From NCBI RefSeq assembly GCF_900240285.1, contig NZ_OESS01000001.1, positions 248,001 to 312,000 on the forward strand: 64,000 nucleotides of DNA. The letters run 5' to 3'. Each line of letters opens with the position of its first letter. The stretch's first letter is position 1. Below are positions 16,674-25,424 of this stretch, in pieces. This stretch comes from Halobacillus sp. Marseille-P3879. GTDB lineage: Bacteria > Bacillota > Bacilli > Bacillales > Halobacillaceae. The notes under the pieces were generated by a model, which saw nothing but the letters and a program-made list of their open reading frames with translations, was not told where the DNA came from and searched no databases. Both the position numbers and the translations under genes were made by a program.

Positions 16674-16967
16674 GTGGCTGAATGCATTTCCAACTCCAGT
16701 TTGCAGGCCGTTGCTCTTATCTTTACCAGCTTTATATTGTGGCTGTCTGTTGTCGAGACAGGGTACGTCATTCCTGCTCTCCTGGCTGCAACTGGTACTA
16801 TACTCGTGGCAGGGGCGCGAGTCCGCAACAGAAGTGAGTCTCATTTTCTATGTAAAATAGGACTGCATAAAAATAAACAAGCAGGCTGGGATAAAGAATG
16901 GCAGTCAGCAGCCATTTATCAATGCGAACGCTGTGGCAGAACAAAGAAGGTAATAAAAGGAGTATAG
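16674..16967 (+). CDS. Small membrane protein with a C-terminal Cys pair
   Basis: A 97-residue frame starting at GTG with purine-rich RBS-like sequence (AAAGGAAGG) upstream. Residues ~10-50 form two hydrophobic segments. The tail has FLCKIGLHKN followed by YQCERCGRTKKV, resembling the small Cys-knuckle of DUF1660-type proteins. It is transcribed divergently from the YuiD-like gene. No function can be proposed. Codon usage and the intact CxxC support a real gene, but the start is uncertain. Confidence 0.6.
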   Translation: MAECISNSSLQAVALIFTSFILWLSVVETGYVIPALLAATGTILVAGARVRNRSESHFLCKIGLHKNKQAGWDKEWQSAAIYQCERCGRTKKVIKGV

Positions 16968-17036
16968 AGAGGCACAGCCTCAGGAGCGGTCAGTCAGAGA
17001 GCTGTTTCAGGAGGCCGTATCTTAAGACATAAATAA

Positions 17037-17072
17037 AGCTTGCAGAAAAACCAAAGGGTTTCTCTGCAAGCT
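17037..17072. terminator. Bidirectional hairpin between convergent genes, AGCTTG-GAGA family
   Basis: AGCTTGCAGA (from 17037) pairs with TCTGCAAGCT (to 17072), extended by an A-rich/T-rich inner stem. On the minus strand it is followed by TTTATTT, so it can terminate the abgT operon. A second small stem CTGCGG/CCGCAG (17077-17093) lies between it and the abgT stop. Confidence 0.75.
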
Positions 17073-17112
17073 GTCACTGCGGGGAATCCGCAGCTTGTAC
17101 TATATCCGGCTG

Positions 17113-18642
17113 TTAAAGGTTGACACCGATACCTGGACCAAATGGAATGCCGAAGATAGCAAACACGAGCAGTAGAATGATCCAGATCACGAAGAAAATA
17201 ATACTGTACGGAAGCATTAATGAAATTAGTGTTCCTAAGCCAGCTTTCTTGTTATATTCCCGCATAAACGCCAGTACCACGATGATATAAGGGTTCATCG
17301 GTGTAATGATGTTCGTGGAAGAATCAGCAATACGATAGGCTACTTGAATAAATGCAGGATGATAGTCTAAATAATAGAACATCTGCAGGAAAATCGGTGC
17401 TTCTAAAGCCCACTGTGCAGAACCACTAAAGATTAAGAGGTTCATAAACGCCGTCAGGATGGAAAAGCCGACTACAATAGGAAGGCCTGTCATGTCCATG
17501 GACTGCAGTAAGTTCGCTCCGCTCAGGGCGATCCACGTACCGATATTAGTCCAGTCGAAGTATGCGATAAACTGGGCTGCTGCAAAGATCAGGACGATGA
17601 ATCCTGACATGTCTTTCATCGCTTCTCCCATGAATCCTGAAATATCACGGGAAGACTTAATTTCCTTTACCGTTACACCGTAAGCGACGCCGATTGCAAT
17701 GAAGAAAAATAAGATAATTGGCACAATTCCATCTAAAAATGGAGATGGCACAAGACCGCCTTCCTCGCTTCGTAAAGCGGAATTAGGCCAGGCAATCGCT
17801 GCAACGAGAATAACAAGATAAACGAGACCTGCAATTGCGGAATTGCGAAGACCTCTAAGCTCCAGATCTGTACTTTCTTTAAGTGAAGTTTCGTCTCCGC
17901 CTTCTCCTTCATACTTTCCAAGACGAGGCTCAATGATTTTCTCGGTAGTTAGAGCACCAGCAACAGCTAGAAGAACAACAGAAGCGATCATAAAGTACCA
18001 GTTATCCACTGGCGTAACTACAATATTGGAATCTAATCCTTCCATAACTTCTGTAGAAATCCCAGAAAGTAAAGCATCTGTACCAGTAATAATGAAGTTG
18101 GCTGTAAAACCTGAGCCAACACCGGCAAAGCCTGCCGCCAAACCAGCTAATGGGTGGCGTCCAATCGTGTAAAAGACCATTGCCGCTAACGGAGGTACAA
18201 TAACGAAGGCCGCGTCAGACGCGAGGTTCCCCATAATACCTACAAAAATAATGGCATAAGTGACTAATGATTTAGGTGCTTTTAGAATTGTACTTTTAAT
18301 TGCAGTTTCGAGAAGCCCCACCTTATCGGCAAGACCAATACCCAGCATCATGGCCAGCACAAGGCCAAGCGGTGCAAACCCGGTGAAGTTATCGAGCATG
18401 GAGGTTAGTATATACTCAAGACCCTCGCCTGAAATCAGGCTTTTAATCGCAACTTCTTCCCCTGTACCGGGCTCTTCTACTGTTACCCCAAATAGTGAAA
18501 TAATCCAGGAAAAGACGATTGTGATTGCAGCTAAATATACGAACAGCATAAACGGCTCAGGTAATTTGTTCCCGGCTTTCTCTATAGCATTAAGGAATCT
18601 GGTCATTCCTTTGTTTTGTTTCTCTTCAGTCGTCTGACTCAT
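17113..18642 (-). CDS. abgT: AbgT-family transporter (aminobenzoyl-glutamate type)
   Basis: A 509-residue membrane protein with the AbgT hallmark segments AGNKLPEPFMLFVYLA, MLGIGLADKVGLLETAI, NLASDAAFVIVPPLAAMVF and SSTNIITPMNPYI. ATG 18642 is chosen because AAAGGG lies about 8 bases upstream. Family members import p-aminobenzoyl-glutamate or, in some bacteria, export sulfonamides. It is the last gene of an operon with three M20 hydrolases, which strongly favours import of an N-acyl or aminobenzoyl amino acid for cleavage. A 67-base gap separates it from the regulator. Confidence 0.92.
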   Translation of the reverse strand: MSQTTEEKQNKGMTRFLNAIEKAGNKLPEPFMLFVYLAAITIVFSWIISLFGVTVEEPGTGEEVAIKSLISGEGLEYILTSMLDNFTGFAPLGLVLAMMLGIGLADKVGLLETAIKSTILKAPKSLVTYAIIFVGIMGNLASDAAFVIVPPLAAMVFYTIGRHPLAGLAAGFAGVGSGFTANFIITGTDALLSGISTEVMEGLDSNIVVTPVDNWYFMIASVVLLAVAGALTTEKIIEPRLGKYEGEGGDETSLKESTDLELRGLRNSAIAGLVYLVILVAAIAWPNSALRSEEGGLVPSPFLDGIVPIILFFFIAIGVAYGVTVKEIKSSRDISGFMGEAMKDMSGFIVLIFAAAQFIAYFDWTNIGTWIALSGANLLQSMDMTGLPIVVGFSILTAFMNLLIFSGSAQWALEAPIFLQMFYYLDYHPAFIQVAYRIADSSTNIITPMNPYIIVVLAFMREYNKKAGLGTLISLMLPYSIIFFVIWIILLLVFAIFGIPFGPGIGVNL

Positions 18643-18709
18643 CTCTTTCACCCTTTCTTTTTTTTAAAGAAGATGCTTTTATGCCACTAATGTCGTGAAT
18701 TCCCAAACA

Positions 18710-20014
18710 TTAATTCCCTGTAAATTGAAAAAGTTTTCGCGGCCGGCCTCTCTCGCCGGATTGTGCTTCTCCTGATTGTTCCACGATTCCTACGCGTTCC
18801 ATCTCTGCCAGGATCCTCCTGCCGTTTCTCTCTGTACTTTTCAGCCAGCGGGCCAGATCCTGAGAGGAGAATTGTTCGCGACGGTAATGATTCGCATAAG
18901 CTGTTATTTTGGATACCACCCCCGGACTGAGATTGACGTCTTTCATTTTCTCTTTCCAGGAGGCGCCGATTTCTACTGTGCTGTAATTGATTTGTTCTTC
19001 CTGATGCTTAGCTGAAATCGACTGGTCATCATCTACTACAAGCAGGATCGGCTTGTCGTAATCTTTAATGTGCCGGAATCCTAATCTTACGTGCTGCTCC
19101 GCCTGCAGTACGGTCTCGCCAAATCCAATTGAGATCTTCACCTGCAGACTGGTTTGTAAATGAATCTCGTCAATTAAGGAAAACAAATCCCCCTCGGTTT
19201 CAATGCTCAATTCCCCGCGGGTTGTAAAAATAAAGAAGAGTCCGTCTCCCATCTGCATCACGGAGCCGTTCGTCTTTTCGGCGATTTCAAATAACTGTCT
19301 TCTTACATCTAATTCCTGATATTTAGTTTTAAAAGAATAATAGAGTTCTTCGAGGTTATCGGGTTCCATTTCAATCCGACAGCCGATCACGGCGACTTGC
19401 GAGTTTCGATACAGGTTGGACTGCGCCCGTTCTTCTAAAAACTGAATGATCATTTTTATTGATAAATACGAAGGGGTTACACGATAAACGGGAATCTTCT
19501 TCTCTTTAAGCTGGAGATAGACGTCCTTAATGGAAGTAATGACTACCTCTATTTTCCCCTCTTCATATAAACGAGAATGAAATTGAACGAGCTCGTCTGC
19601 GCTTTTATTGCTTTCAAATGGGTGGGTGTAGTAGGTTAAGTCTTCTAGTTGATAGTAGGATAGAATTTTGTCGAATTCTTCGTTAGTAATCGTATCGATG
19701 CCGACCTGCCGGAATACCTGGTTGGAATTTAATTGCGCTTCCAGAAGGATTCCGAAAAAGCTGGCACCGTGTAAAGGGGGGAATGCCCCTTCATCTGCTG
19801 TTATCAGGTTGTTTTTCATTGCGTACGTGTAGTTAAGCACCCCTGAGAAAAACCATTGGTCTACGTCCTGCCGATGTTTTTTTAAAATAGAGGATACTTC
19901 TTCGAGTTGTTCATAAGGATAGGGCACAAATGAAATGTCCTCGAATTCCTTAGCAACATACATAATTCGCTGCAGGGAGTCGTGAGGGGCAATGACTCCT
20001 ATTTTTGTTTTCAT
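18710..20014 (-). CDS. Putative transcriptional regulator: sensor lobes, degenerate cyclase-like domain, winged HTH
   Basis: A 434-residue protein. Residues ~1-190 resemble a two-lobed sensory domain (IGVIAPHDSL at the start, VVITSIKDVYLQLKEKKIPVYRVTPS later), somewhat like the PrpR N-terminal domain. Residues ~205-330 resemble a nucleotidyl-cyclase/GGDEF fold: MGDGLFFIF sits where GGDEF would be, and ISIGFGETVLQAEQHVRLGFRHI matches the C-terminal half. The key GG-EF residues are absent, so a binding rather than catalytic role is likely. The last ~80 residues look like a winged helix. It overlaps the preceding hydrolase gene by 4 bases. The domain names are my reading, not a search result. 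Confidence 0.6.
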   Translation of the reverse strand: MKTKIGVIAPHDSLQRIMYVAKEFEDISFVPYPYEQLEEVSSILKKHRQDVDQWFFSGVLNYTYAMKNNLITADEGAFPPLHGASFFGILLEAQLNSNQVFRQVGIDTITNEEFDKILSYYQLEDLTYYTHPFESNKSADELVQFHSRLYEEGKIEVVITSIKDVYLQLKEKKIPVYRVTPSYLSIKMIIQFLEERAQSNLYRNSQVAVIGCRIEMEPDNLEELYYSFKTKYQELDVRRQLFEIAEKTNGSVMQMGDGLFFIFTTRGELSIETEGDLFSLIDEIHLQTSLQVKISIGFGETVLQAEQHVRLGFRHIKDYDKPILLVVDDDQSISAKHQEEQINYSTVEIGASWKEKMKDVNLSPGVVSKITAYANHYRREQFSSQDLARWLKSTERNGRRILAEMERVGIVEQSGEAQSGERGRPRKLFQFTGN

Positions 20015-21264
20015 CGGCCCTCACCTGTTTCTTCCTTCAGATATTCCGCCATTACGTGGGATCCTTTAGCCAGATCTCTAATGGAAGCAAACTCTTCAGG
20101 ATGGTGGCTGATGCCCCGGTCACAAGGGACAAACAATAAACCTGTCGGCCACTTCTCAGCCATATTCATGACATCGTGGCCGGCTCCGCTGTCCATGGAT
20201 AATGGGATATAGCCTAACTTCTCACTAATGTGAGTAAGCTTTTCCTGGACCTTAGGATTTAAGAAGACGGAAGGGTTATCCACGAGTGTGTGAACGTGAA
20301 TGCTGATCTGCCGCTTTTCTTCGGTTTTTTTACAGTAGGCGATGATGCGGTCAGCTAATTCTTTCTTAAGTGAATCATCTACACTCCGGATGTCTATCCC
20401 TAAGGTGACCTCGCCAGGGATGACGTTCATTACATTAGGTTCGAGCTGAACGGTACTTACCGTTGCCACAAGCGGAGTACCCTGTTCGCTGTTTATTAAG
20501 TTGGCCTGTTCCTCAACAAAAGTAACAAGTGGTGCAATAGCAGCGAAGGCGTCTGAGCGGTTCGTCATCGGTGTTGTCCCTGTGTGGTTCGCCATTCCCG
20601 TGGCTTTGACCTGCAGGCGGATCGGGCAGGATACACCTCGGACAATCCCAATGTTAGCCTGGTTGTCTTCAATTTGTGTACCCTGTTCAATGTGGAGCTC
20701 AAGGAAGCTTTCCAATGCGTGTTCAGGGAGTTCAGCTTGTTCAATGTTTTCCCAGGAAAGTCCGAATCCTTCTACTGCCTCTTTAATCGTGATTCCATCT
20801 CCATCTTTAACTGAAGCAAGCTCCTCTTTTTCAAGCAGGCCTGATATGGCTTTGCTTCCTATCGTAGATACACCGAACCGGGCAGATTCTTCTGAAGCAA
20901 AACAGATAATGCTGATATTCTTTTCAGGTTTAAAATCTTGATCTTTTAGTAGTTTAATGGCTGCCAGTGCAGTCAGGACACCGGCTGTACCGTCATAGCC
21001 GCCCCCGTTCTTAACGGTATCGACGTGAGAGCCGGCCGCGACTGTAGGGGCACTCTCATCAACTACCCATGAAGCCCATTGATTGCCGGCCTGGTCAGAA
21101 GAAACCTCTAAACCGAGTTCCTGCGCAATCGATTGAAAGGCCTGGTGGGACTGCTTTTCTTCTTCGGTATAACTCAGTCTTGAAAATCCTTCTTCGTAAT
21201 CCATCTCATCCACTAAATTAAGCTTTAATAAATTGGTCTTAAGCCAATGGTGCATGTCAGTCAA
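20011..21264 (-). CDS. M20-family amidase (N-carbamoyl-L-amino-acid hydrolase/allantoate amidohydrolase type)
   Basis: A 417-residue binuclear metallohydrolase. GSHVDTV and YDGTAGVL give the first metal ligands, CFASEESARFG the catalytic Glu region, and LELHIEQG and GAGHDVMNMA the remaining ligands; this set marks the hydantoinase/carbamoylase branch. The start is TTG at 21264 with AAAGGAGGG 8 bases upstream, overlapping the end of the upstream gene by 8 bases. It should remove a carbamoyl or similar acyl group from an amino acid in the cytoplasm. It is one of three paralogous M20 enzymes in this operon. Confidence 0.88.
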   Translation of the reverse strand: MTDMHHWLKTNLLKLNLVDEMDYEEGFSRLSYTEEEKQSHQAFQSIAQELGLEVSSDQAGNQWASWVVDESAPTVAAGSHVDTVKNGGGYDGTAGVLTALAAIKLLKDQDFKPEKNISIICFASEESARFGVSTIGSKAISGLLEKEELASVKDGDGITIKEAVEGFGLSWENIEQAELPEHALESFLELHIEQGTQIEDNQANIGIVRGVSCPIRLQVKATGMANHTGTTPMTNRSDAFAAIAPLVTFVEEQANLINSEQGTPLVATVSTVQLEPNVMNVIPGEVTLGIDIRSVDDSLKKELADRIIAYCKKTEEKRQISIHVHTLVDNPSVFLNPKVQEKLTHISEKLGYIPLSMDSGAGHDVMNMAEKWPTGLLFVPCDRGISHHPEEFASIRDLAKGSHVMAEYLKEETGEGR

Positions 21265-22564
21265 TTTCGTTCCCTCCTTTCACAATGTGAATGTAAGCGT
21301 CCAGTGCAACAGCTAGTACGCCTTCTTCAAAATCAAAATGGGGCGAGTGGTGGTTGTCAGGCAGCTGGGTACCGAACAGCATATAGGTGGCTTTTCCGCC
21401 TTGTTCCTGAACGGCATTCATCATAAAGCTTGCATCTTCAGATCCTGACACCAGCGCGTATGGGTCAACTCTTGTAATCAAGCTGCTCGCACTGCAAGCT
21501 TGGGTGATGGATGGGATAAGAGAGTCATCACAACTCAATTCTTCCGTTTCCCCGACAAATTCAATATTGGCTTCTACTTGGTGCATCAAGGCAGAAGCCT
21601 CAATGATTCTTTTGGCTTCAGTCTGCATATATTGATTGATTTCCTGCGTTTCGCCTCTTGTTTCTAGTTCCAGGTAGCCACGGTCAGAAATGATGTTTCG
21701 TCCATTACCGGCAATCAGCTTCCCAACATTTACCCGGCTCACTCCATCGCTGTGACGTGAAATCCCGTGTAACTGGGTGGTCGCAGTGGCTGCTGCCAGC
21801 AGAGCATTGCGTCCGGCTTCAGGCTTCATTCCGGAATGAGAGGATTGACCTTTGAAATGAACATTTAATTTAGATGAAGCTAAGAAGCCTCTCACAGTGG
21901 CAGCGATGGTACCGACAGGGAGGGGGTTGATGCCGATATGACCGGAATAAAACGTATCCACTCCTTGAAGCCAGCCCTTTTCTGTCATTGCCCTGGCACC
22001 GCGGCCTCCTTCTTCAGCCGGCTGAAACAGCAGGGTGAACCTGCCTTTTAACTGCTGGTGGTGTTCAGAGATAAATTGAGCGAGACCGAGGCCGATTGTC
22101 GTGTGGCCGTCATGACCGCACGCGTGCATGACGCCTTTTTGTTTAGAGATGAAATCTTCCTTATAAGGTACGTGCTTATCCTGTTCAGCTTCTTCAATCG
22201 GTAAGGCGTCAATGTCAAATCGGAAGGCGGTATGATCCCCGTTTCTTCCGGTATCATAAACGGCGACCAGACCTGTGTGACCCCCGCGCACAGTCTTCAG
22301 CCACTCTTCATCAACTCCGTGGCCCCGTGCCTGATCCTCCTGTTCCAGAAGCTCACTGTCCTGTGGAACCCCGTAGCGGGCATCACTTTCTAAGGCATCC
22401 CGGCCTGTGTATATCGTGAACCCCAGCTTCTTAAGTTCTTCACCAATAAAAAAGGTGGTGTAGTATTCAGTAAATCCTAACTCAGGGTATTGATGCAGAT
22501 GTCTCCGCCACTGTTTTAGGGACGGCTCAATTCTTTTAATAAAATTACTAGAATGTCCAGCCAT
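21257..22564 (-). CDS. abgA: Aminobenzoyl-glutamate utilisation protein A-like M20 hydrolase
   Basis: A 435-residue M20 metallopeptidase, the same length as E. coli AbgA. It shares the AbgA-type insertion after the first strand (residues ~55-95) and metal motifs FDIDALPI, HACGHDGHTT and FQPAEEGGRGA. In E. coli AbgA/AbgB split p-aminobenzoyl-glutamate into p-aminobenzoate and glutamate. No AbgB homologue is obvious; the neighbouring amidohydrolase may take its place. The ATG lies one base after the stop of the gene before it, so translation is coupled. Confidence 0.88.
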   Translation of the reverse strand: MAGHSSNFIKRIEPSLKQWRRHLHQYPELGFTEYYTTFFIGEELKKLGFTIYTGRDALESDARYGVPQDSELLEQEDQARGHGVDEEWLKTVRGGHTGLVAVYDTGRNGDHTAFRFDIDALPIEEAEQDKHVPYKEDFISKQKGVMHACGHDGHTTIGLGLAQFISEHHQQLKGRFTLLFQPAEEGGRGARAMTEKGWLQGVDTFYSGHIGINPLPVGTIAATVRGFLASSKLNVHFKGQSSHSGMKPEAGRNALLAAATATTQLHGISRHSDGVSRVNVGKLIAGNGRNIISDRGYLELETRGETQEINQYMQTEAKRIIEASALMHQVEANIEFVGETEELSCDDSLIPSITQACSASSLITRVDPYALVSGSEDASFMMNAVQEQGGKATYMLFGTQLPDNHHSPHFDFEEGVLAVALDAYIHIVKGGNEID

Positions 22565-22565
22565 A

Positions 22566-23765
22566 TTAATTCGCTCCCTGTTTTAAAGTGTTGAGTGTAT
22601 CAACAGCAACTTCAGCCAAAAACTCACTTCCAAGAGGTAAGGCTTTTTCATTCAGCTTAAAACCTGGGTCGTGAAGCGGCTTCTGATTTTCAGCATCTTC
22701 TATTTGTGTGCCAAGCCATATAAACGCTCCCGGGTAATTTAAAAGAAATCTGGAAAAATCCTCACCAGCTAATGCTGGATCAATCTCAGGCGCCGCCTGA
22801 TCACCGAGGATCTTTTCAACGGTAGTTCTTGCTTGGGCTGCCCACTCCGGTGAATTAATAGTAGCGGGGTAGCCATCAAAATAGCGGATTTCAGAAACAG
22901 CATCAAAGGCTTCAGCTGTTTGTTCAATAATCGTGTGAAATCTCTGCTTCACTTTTTCCTTTACTTCTGGTTTAAAGGTGCGGACCGTCCCTTCAAAGGT
23001 CACCTCATCAGGAATGACGTTATAGCTGTAGCCTCCTTCAATGCGTCCTACGGTAACTACTGCAGATTCAAGCGGGTTTACGCTGCGGCTAACAATGGTT
23101 TGCAGGGCTGTAATGATCTGGTTTGTAACAATAAGAGCGTCATTGCCGTCATGAGGCATGCTTGCGTGTCCGCCTTTTCCTTTAATCGTCACCCTGAACC
23201 TGTCGGAGGCTCCCATCATTTCCTTGTCCCGAATACCGACTTGGCCTACGGGGAGGCTCGGCCACACGTGCTGTCCGTAAATGACGTCGGGAGTGTATTC
23301 GGCAAATACACCGTCATCCATCATCGGCTGTGAACCTCCATATGGCGATGTTTCTTCTGCCGGCTGGAATACGAGCAGTACAGTACCACTCAGCTTGTGT
23401 TTAGATTTTTGAAGCGCATATCCTGCACCGAGCAGCATGGCTGTATGAGCATCATGCCCGCAGGCGTGCATTTTACCTTCATTTTCGGATATATAACTGA
23501 GGTCGTTCGCTTCCTGAATTGGAAGAGCGTCCATATCTGCACGTAAAGCAACAGTACCGCCGGGATTCTCGCCTTCTATAATTCCAAGGATGCCGGTTTT
23601 AGCAAATCCACCCTGCCACTTGATTCCGTATTCCGTTAATTTCTCTTTAACAAGTGAAGAGGTCTTATGTTCTTCATTGCTCAGCTCTGGATGAGTGTGT
23701 AAGGTTCTGCGGATCTCAACGATTTCGTTTTCAATTGATGTAATTAATTCTTTGATGGCGTCCAA
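22566..23765 (-). CDS. M20-family amidohydrolase (hippurate/N-acyl-amino-acid hydrolase type)
   Basis: A 399-residue peptidase of the IAA-amino-acid hydrolase/aminoacylase branch: LRADMDALPI, MHACGHDAHTAMLLGAG, VFQPAEE, GHASMPHDGNDAL and a C-terminal GEDFSRFL. The TTG at 23765 is chosen because AAGGAGG lies 7 bases upstream; longer in-frame starts would include this RBS in the coding region. It is the first gene of the five-gene abg-like operon. Substrates in this branch are N-acyl or N-aryl amino acids; the exact one is unknown. Confidence 0.9.
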   Translation of the reverse strand: MDAIKELITSIENEIVEIRRTLHTHPELSNEEHKTSSLVKEKLTEYGIKWQGGFAKTGILGIIEGENPGGTVALRADMDALPIQEANDLSYISENEGKMHACGHDAHTAMLLGAGYALQKSKHKLSGTVLLVFQPAEETSPYGGSQPMMDDGVFAEYTPDVIYGQHVWPSLPVGQVGIRDKEMMGASDRFRVTIKGKGGHASMPHDGNDALIVTNQIITALQTIVSRSVNPLESAVVTVGRIEGGYSYNVIPDEVTFEGTVRTFKPEVKEKVKQRFHTIIEQTAEAFDAVSEIRYFDGYPATINSPEWAAQARTTVEKILGDQAAPEIDPALAGEDFSRFLLNYPGAFIWLGTQIEDAENQKPLHDPGFKLNEKALPLGSEFLAEVAVDTLNTLKQGAN

Positions 23766-23819
23766 AAAAGAACCTCCTTTATTTAAGGACAATTTCCTTT
23801 AATGTTCCGTTATTTATGT

Positions 23820-23848
23820 ATTATAACAGAATAAAAATAAATTGCATC
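23820..23848 (-). promoter_or_regulatory. Possible promoter of the abg-like operon
   Basis: On the minus strand TATAAT (23825-23820) lies about 55 bases upstream of the TTG start. The hexamer 17 bases further upstream is a poor -35, so an activator may be needed. The regulator encoded in the operon is a candidate. Confidence 0.4.
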
Positions 23849-24102
23849 ATTATTCGACGAAATTTTTAGAAAAATTATATTTATGCACGTCCCTACAGGA
23901 ATATTCGAGCTTATAATGAAAGGCTGAGATCGAAGTACAGGGGGATAAGCAGAATGGGTTATTTTGTTGAAGGGCGGGTGAGAATGACGAATTTCGGTGG
24001 AAAACAGGTGAGACGGGAACCGGGTCGGGGGTTGACTAGAGAAGGAGTAGTCGTTCGTAGAAGGGAAGAGAATAGTCAATGCCTAAAGTTCACACAAAAA
24101 AA
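23849..24102. other. Intergenic region with no supported gene
   Basis: About 250 bases between the abg-like operon promoter and the dapA terminator. An open frame from ATG 23954 has a GGGGG upstream, but its composition is unconvincing and it runs through the hairpin into the dapA 3' end. I see nothing else. Confidence 0.5.
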
Positions 24103-24135
24103 GCTTGTAGAAAAACACGCGGTTTCTCTACAAGC
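24103..24135 (-). terminator. Terminator of dapA, AGCTTG-GAGA hairpin family
   Basis: GCTTGTAGA (24103-24111) pairs with TCTACAAGC (24127-24135), the inner part extending the stem imperfectly. On the minus strand it is followed by a run of seven T residues, 30 bases after the dapA stop. Confidence 0.85.
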
Positions 24136-24164
24136 AAAGCCTCTGGCTGGTGGGGGCCTGTACG

Positions 24165-25052
24165 TTATCCAACTGCTTCAATATTAAGGTCGGGAAGCTT
24201 TTTCTGGAGCTCATTTTTTTCTTCGGCACTTAATGGAACCATCGGCAAACGGACATCACCGACATAAACGCCTTTCATATTTAAAGCTGCTTTTACCGGA
24301 GATGGACTTGGCGCTGCAAACAAAGCTTTCATAATTGGAAGCAGCTTACGGTGCATGGAGCTTGCAAATTGAACATCGCCATCGTAATAGCTGTGTACCA
24401 TCTGCTTCATCTCGTTTCCTATAATATGGGAAGCTACGGATACAACGCCTGTTCCGCCGATGGAAAGAATCGGCAGCGTCATGCCGTCATCACCGCTGTA
24501 GACCGTAAATTCATTGGAAGTGCGGCTGATAATTTCTGTTACTGCATCTAAGTCCCCGCTTGATTCTTTTACGGACACAATATTAGGAACTTTGGACAAC
24601 CGTACAATCGTTTCCGGTGACATGTTGACAACGCTTCGGCCAGGTATGTTATAAAGCATAACAGGCAGGCTGGTAGAGTCAGCAATCGCTTTGAAGTGTT
24701 GAAACAACCCTTCCTGTGATGGCTTGTTGTAATAAGGAGCAACAAGCATGACAGCGTCGACCCCGGTGCTTTCCACTTGGGTGGTTAAGCTGATCGAAGC
24801 ACGGGTATTGTTAGATCCGGTTCCTGCAATGACAGGGACTCGTCCATCTGTGACTTTTACAACATAACGGTAGAATTCAATTTTCTCATCAGACGTCAGC
24901 GTAGGGGATTCTCCCGTTGTGCCACCGATCACCAAACCATCTGTTCCATTGCTGATTAAGTGGTTCACCAGTGTTCGTGTTGCATTGAAATCAATTTCGC
25001 CCTTTTGGTCAAACGGGGTGACCATTGCCGTTAAAACTTGGCCAAAATTCAT
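24165..25052 (-). CDS. dapA: 4-hydroxy-tetrahydrodipicolinate synthase
   Basis: A 295-residue Class I aldolase. GGTTGES (43-49) binds pyruvate, Tyr134 (LYNIPGRS) is the proton relay and Lys162 (SVKESSGDL) forms the Schiff base. It condenses pyruvate with aspartate semialdehyde in the lysine/diaminopimelate pathway. RBS AAAGGGTG precedes ATG. It is monocistronic, with a lysine riboswitch and intrinsic terminator in its leader. That control points to end-product repression of lysine supply rather than to sporulation-specific use. Confidence 0.96.
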   Translation of the reverse strand: MNFGQVLTAMVTPFDQKGEIDFNATRTLVNHLISNGTDGLVIGGTTGESPTLTSDEKIEFYRYVVKVTDGRVPVIAGTGSNNTRASISLTTQVESTGVDAVMLVAPYYNKPSQEGLFQHFKAIADSTSLPVMLYNIPGRSVVNMSPETIVRLSKVPNIVSVKESSGDLDAVTEIISRTSNEFTVYSGDDGMTLPILSIGGTGVVSVASHIIGNEMKQMVHSYYDGDVQFASSMHRKLLPIMKALFAAPSPSPVKAALNMKGVYVGDVRLPMVPLSAEEKNELQKKLPDLNIEAVG

Positions 25053-25117
25053 TACTTCACACCCTTTTCTTTAATATTTTCGTACAGAGGTGGAATGGGC
25101 TCTTAAAGTGTAAGCGC

Positions 25118-25149
25118 AAAAAAGCAACAACGAAGGGAATCGTTGTTGC
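25118..25149 (-). terminator. Riboswitch-controlled terminator of the dapA leader
   Basis: A 10-bp perfect stem GCAACAACGA/TCGTTGTTGC (25124-25133 and 25140-25149) is followed on the minus strand by TTTTTT. It lies just after the lysine aptamer and about 65 bases before the dapA start, the expected place for the expression platform. Confidence 0.92.
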
Positions 25150-25184
25150 TGTAGAAATCGATAATAGTCGCATCGTTTCTGCAA

Positions 25185-25357
25185 AGATAGCCCTCCATAT
25201 AGTCTCCTATATGACAGTCCTGTGTTTGTTCAACAGCAGAACCAGCATCCAGAATATGAGTTCCTTCCGCTTCGGCAAATTCCCCTTTTCACAATGGTCT
25301 TAGGACCTCATAGTCCTCACAAATGTGTACTGATGGTCTTCGCACCTCTATCCTCTC
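25185..25357 (-). ncRNA. Lysine riboswitch (L-box) controlling dapA
   Basis: The minus strand shows the L-box landmarks in order: GAGGATAGAGGTGCGAAG at the 5' end, TGAGGTCC, GAAAAGGGGAA, GCCGAAGCGG, TGCTGGTTCTGCTG, GGACTGTCAT and finally GGAGGGCTATCT. These match the conserved core of the B. subtilis lysC leader. High lysine should stabilise the aptamer and allow the downstream terminator to form. Presence before dapA, rather than lysC or a permease, is known in several Firmicutes. Confidence 0.95.
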
Positions 25358-25395
25358 TTCAATAAATTGAAGGAAGAAAGTATTTAGTTGACTGA

Positions 25396-25424
25396 ACTAT
25401 AACAGAACATAAACGGAAATACAA
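25396..25424 (-). promoter_or_regulatory. Promoter of the dapA leader
   Basis: On the minus strand TTGTAT (25424-25419) and TATAGT (25401-25396) are 17 bases apart, placing the start about 30 bases before the aptamer. Confidence 0.6.

Noticed and set aside
23954-24187. A 77-residue frame with a GGGGG upstream of its ATG
   Set aside because: It runs through the dapA terminator hairpin and into the 3' end of dapA on the other strand; composition is basic and unlike a folded protein.
25111-25124. A cre-like TGTAAGCGCAAAAA
   Set aside because: It lacks the conserved C near the end of the consensus and lies in the T-run side of the lysine riboswitch terminator.
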